From Chromatiaceae bacterium (GTDB taxonomy: Bacteria; Pseudomonadota; Gammaproteobacteria; Chromatiales; Chromatiaceae): a stretch of 15,279 nucleotides of DNA. Below, piece by piece: positions 15,008 through 15,279 of this stretch. The position numbers and the translations under genes were made by a program. How positions within the stretch are numbered: the stretch's first letter is position 1; each line of letters starts with the position of its first letter. The notes under the pieces are model-generated. The model was given only the letters and a program-made list of their open reading frames with translations. It ran no database searches and was not told the origin of the DNA. The stretch lies in the NCBI GenBank assembly GCA_012962365.1, contig DTXR01000361.1:1-15279 (forward strand), read 5' to 3'.

Positions 15008-15079
15008 ACTACTGGCAAATCCACTTCAATCGACAGGAGAAGGTATTTGAGCGCGAATTGCCAGGTAGCGCAAGTCTGC

Positions 15080-15279
15080 TCAGACGAAAAGCGCCACGCA
15101 AAACACCAGGGAAAAAACCAGCTGAAAACGTGCCGTGTTGGCCAGCAACTGATTCAATGTGCTTCCAACAGGCAAAGAAAACATTTTATGGATCAGATAG
15201 ATGGCAATCACAATCAGTATCAGCACGAACCAGGGAACGAGGCCTGCTGTCCACAGATGGACAAGTATCAGGAAGGGCA
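15080..15279 (-). CDS. C-terminal fragment of an integral membrane protein, probably UbiA/MenA-type prenyltransferase
   Basis: Only the last 65 codons and the TGA stop are inside the window; the 5' part lies beyond the right edge. The peptide has two membrane helices, one around LVPWFVLILIVIAIYLIH and one around FQLVFSLVFCVALFV at the very end, joined by a loop with SLPVGSTLNQLLANTARFQL. A loop of the form (P)xGxxLNxLLxxTAxxQL just before a terminal helix is what I remember for the C-terminus of UbiA-superfamily prenyltransferases such as MenA, which attach an isoprenoid chain in quinone synthesis. The catalytic DxxxD motifs would be upstream, so this cannot be confirmed here. Confidence 0.6.
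   Translation of the reverse strand, partial: PFLILVHLWTAGLVPWFVLILIVIAIYLIHKMFSLPVGSTLNQLLANTARFQLVFSLVFCVALFV

Noticed and set aside
15074..15085. 12-bp dyad GTCTG-CT-CAGAC over the stop codon of the right-edge gene
   Set aside because: Short, overlaps coding sequence, and does not match a LexA box (CTGT-N8-ACAG) or another operator I know.

Overview
The window looks like chromosomal DNA of a Gram-negative bacterium, most likely a gammaproteobacterium. It encodes inner-membrane/periplasmic pump parts, a DjlA co-chaperone, a long-form SppA, a SirB2-type protein and an E. coli Mak-like fructokinase. The style of the pump and of several small hypotheticals recalls sulfur-oxidising Chromatiales-type lineages, but that is an impression from memory. 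I see no IS element, phage gene, tRNA, rRNA or CRISPR array.

Left third (1-6497, all on the minus strand; read right to left for transcription). A lipid-binding SCP2-like small protein comes first. It is followed by a tripartite-efflux adaptor (MFP) preceded by a perfect 15-bp inverted repeat, a 256-bp untranslated gap, and a 1397-residue RND permease. The last gene is a ParA/MinD-type ATPase that runs off the left edge. No outer-membrane TolC-like channel gene is in view. The permease is the most unusual object here. After the normal 12-helix RND core it carries a possible 13th hydrophobic helix and a roughly 230-residue tail that is strongly Lys/Ala-rich and histone-H1-like. The ParA-type gene starts only 51 nt after its stop.

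Middle (6498-12533, plus strand). After a 329-bp divergent intergenic region come a dynamin-like GTPase with two C-terminal membrane helices and a ROK sugar kinase (Mak/fructokinase type) overlapping it by 17 nt. Next are quinolinate synthase nadA and a SirB2-family membrane protein, coupled by a 4-nt ATGA overlap. Then comes a DUF6524-like four-helix membrane protein whose Shine-Dalgarno sits inside a terminator-like hairpin. A two-repeat YegP/DUF1508 protein follows, closed by a 12-bp hairpin, and then the membrane co-chaperone djlA.

Right end (12537-15279, minus strand). An unknown single-pass membrane protein is convergent with djlA (3 nt apart) and lies 14 nt downstream of sppA. Upstream of sppA, at the right edge, is the C-terminal piece of an integral membrane protein that resembles the end of a UbiA/MenA-type prenyltransferase. 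The gene set is mostly envelope maintenance (efflux, membrane GTPase, co-chaperone, peptide hydrolysis) plus NAD and sugar metabolism.
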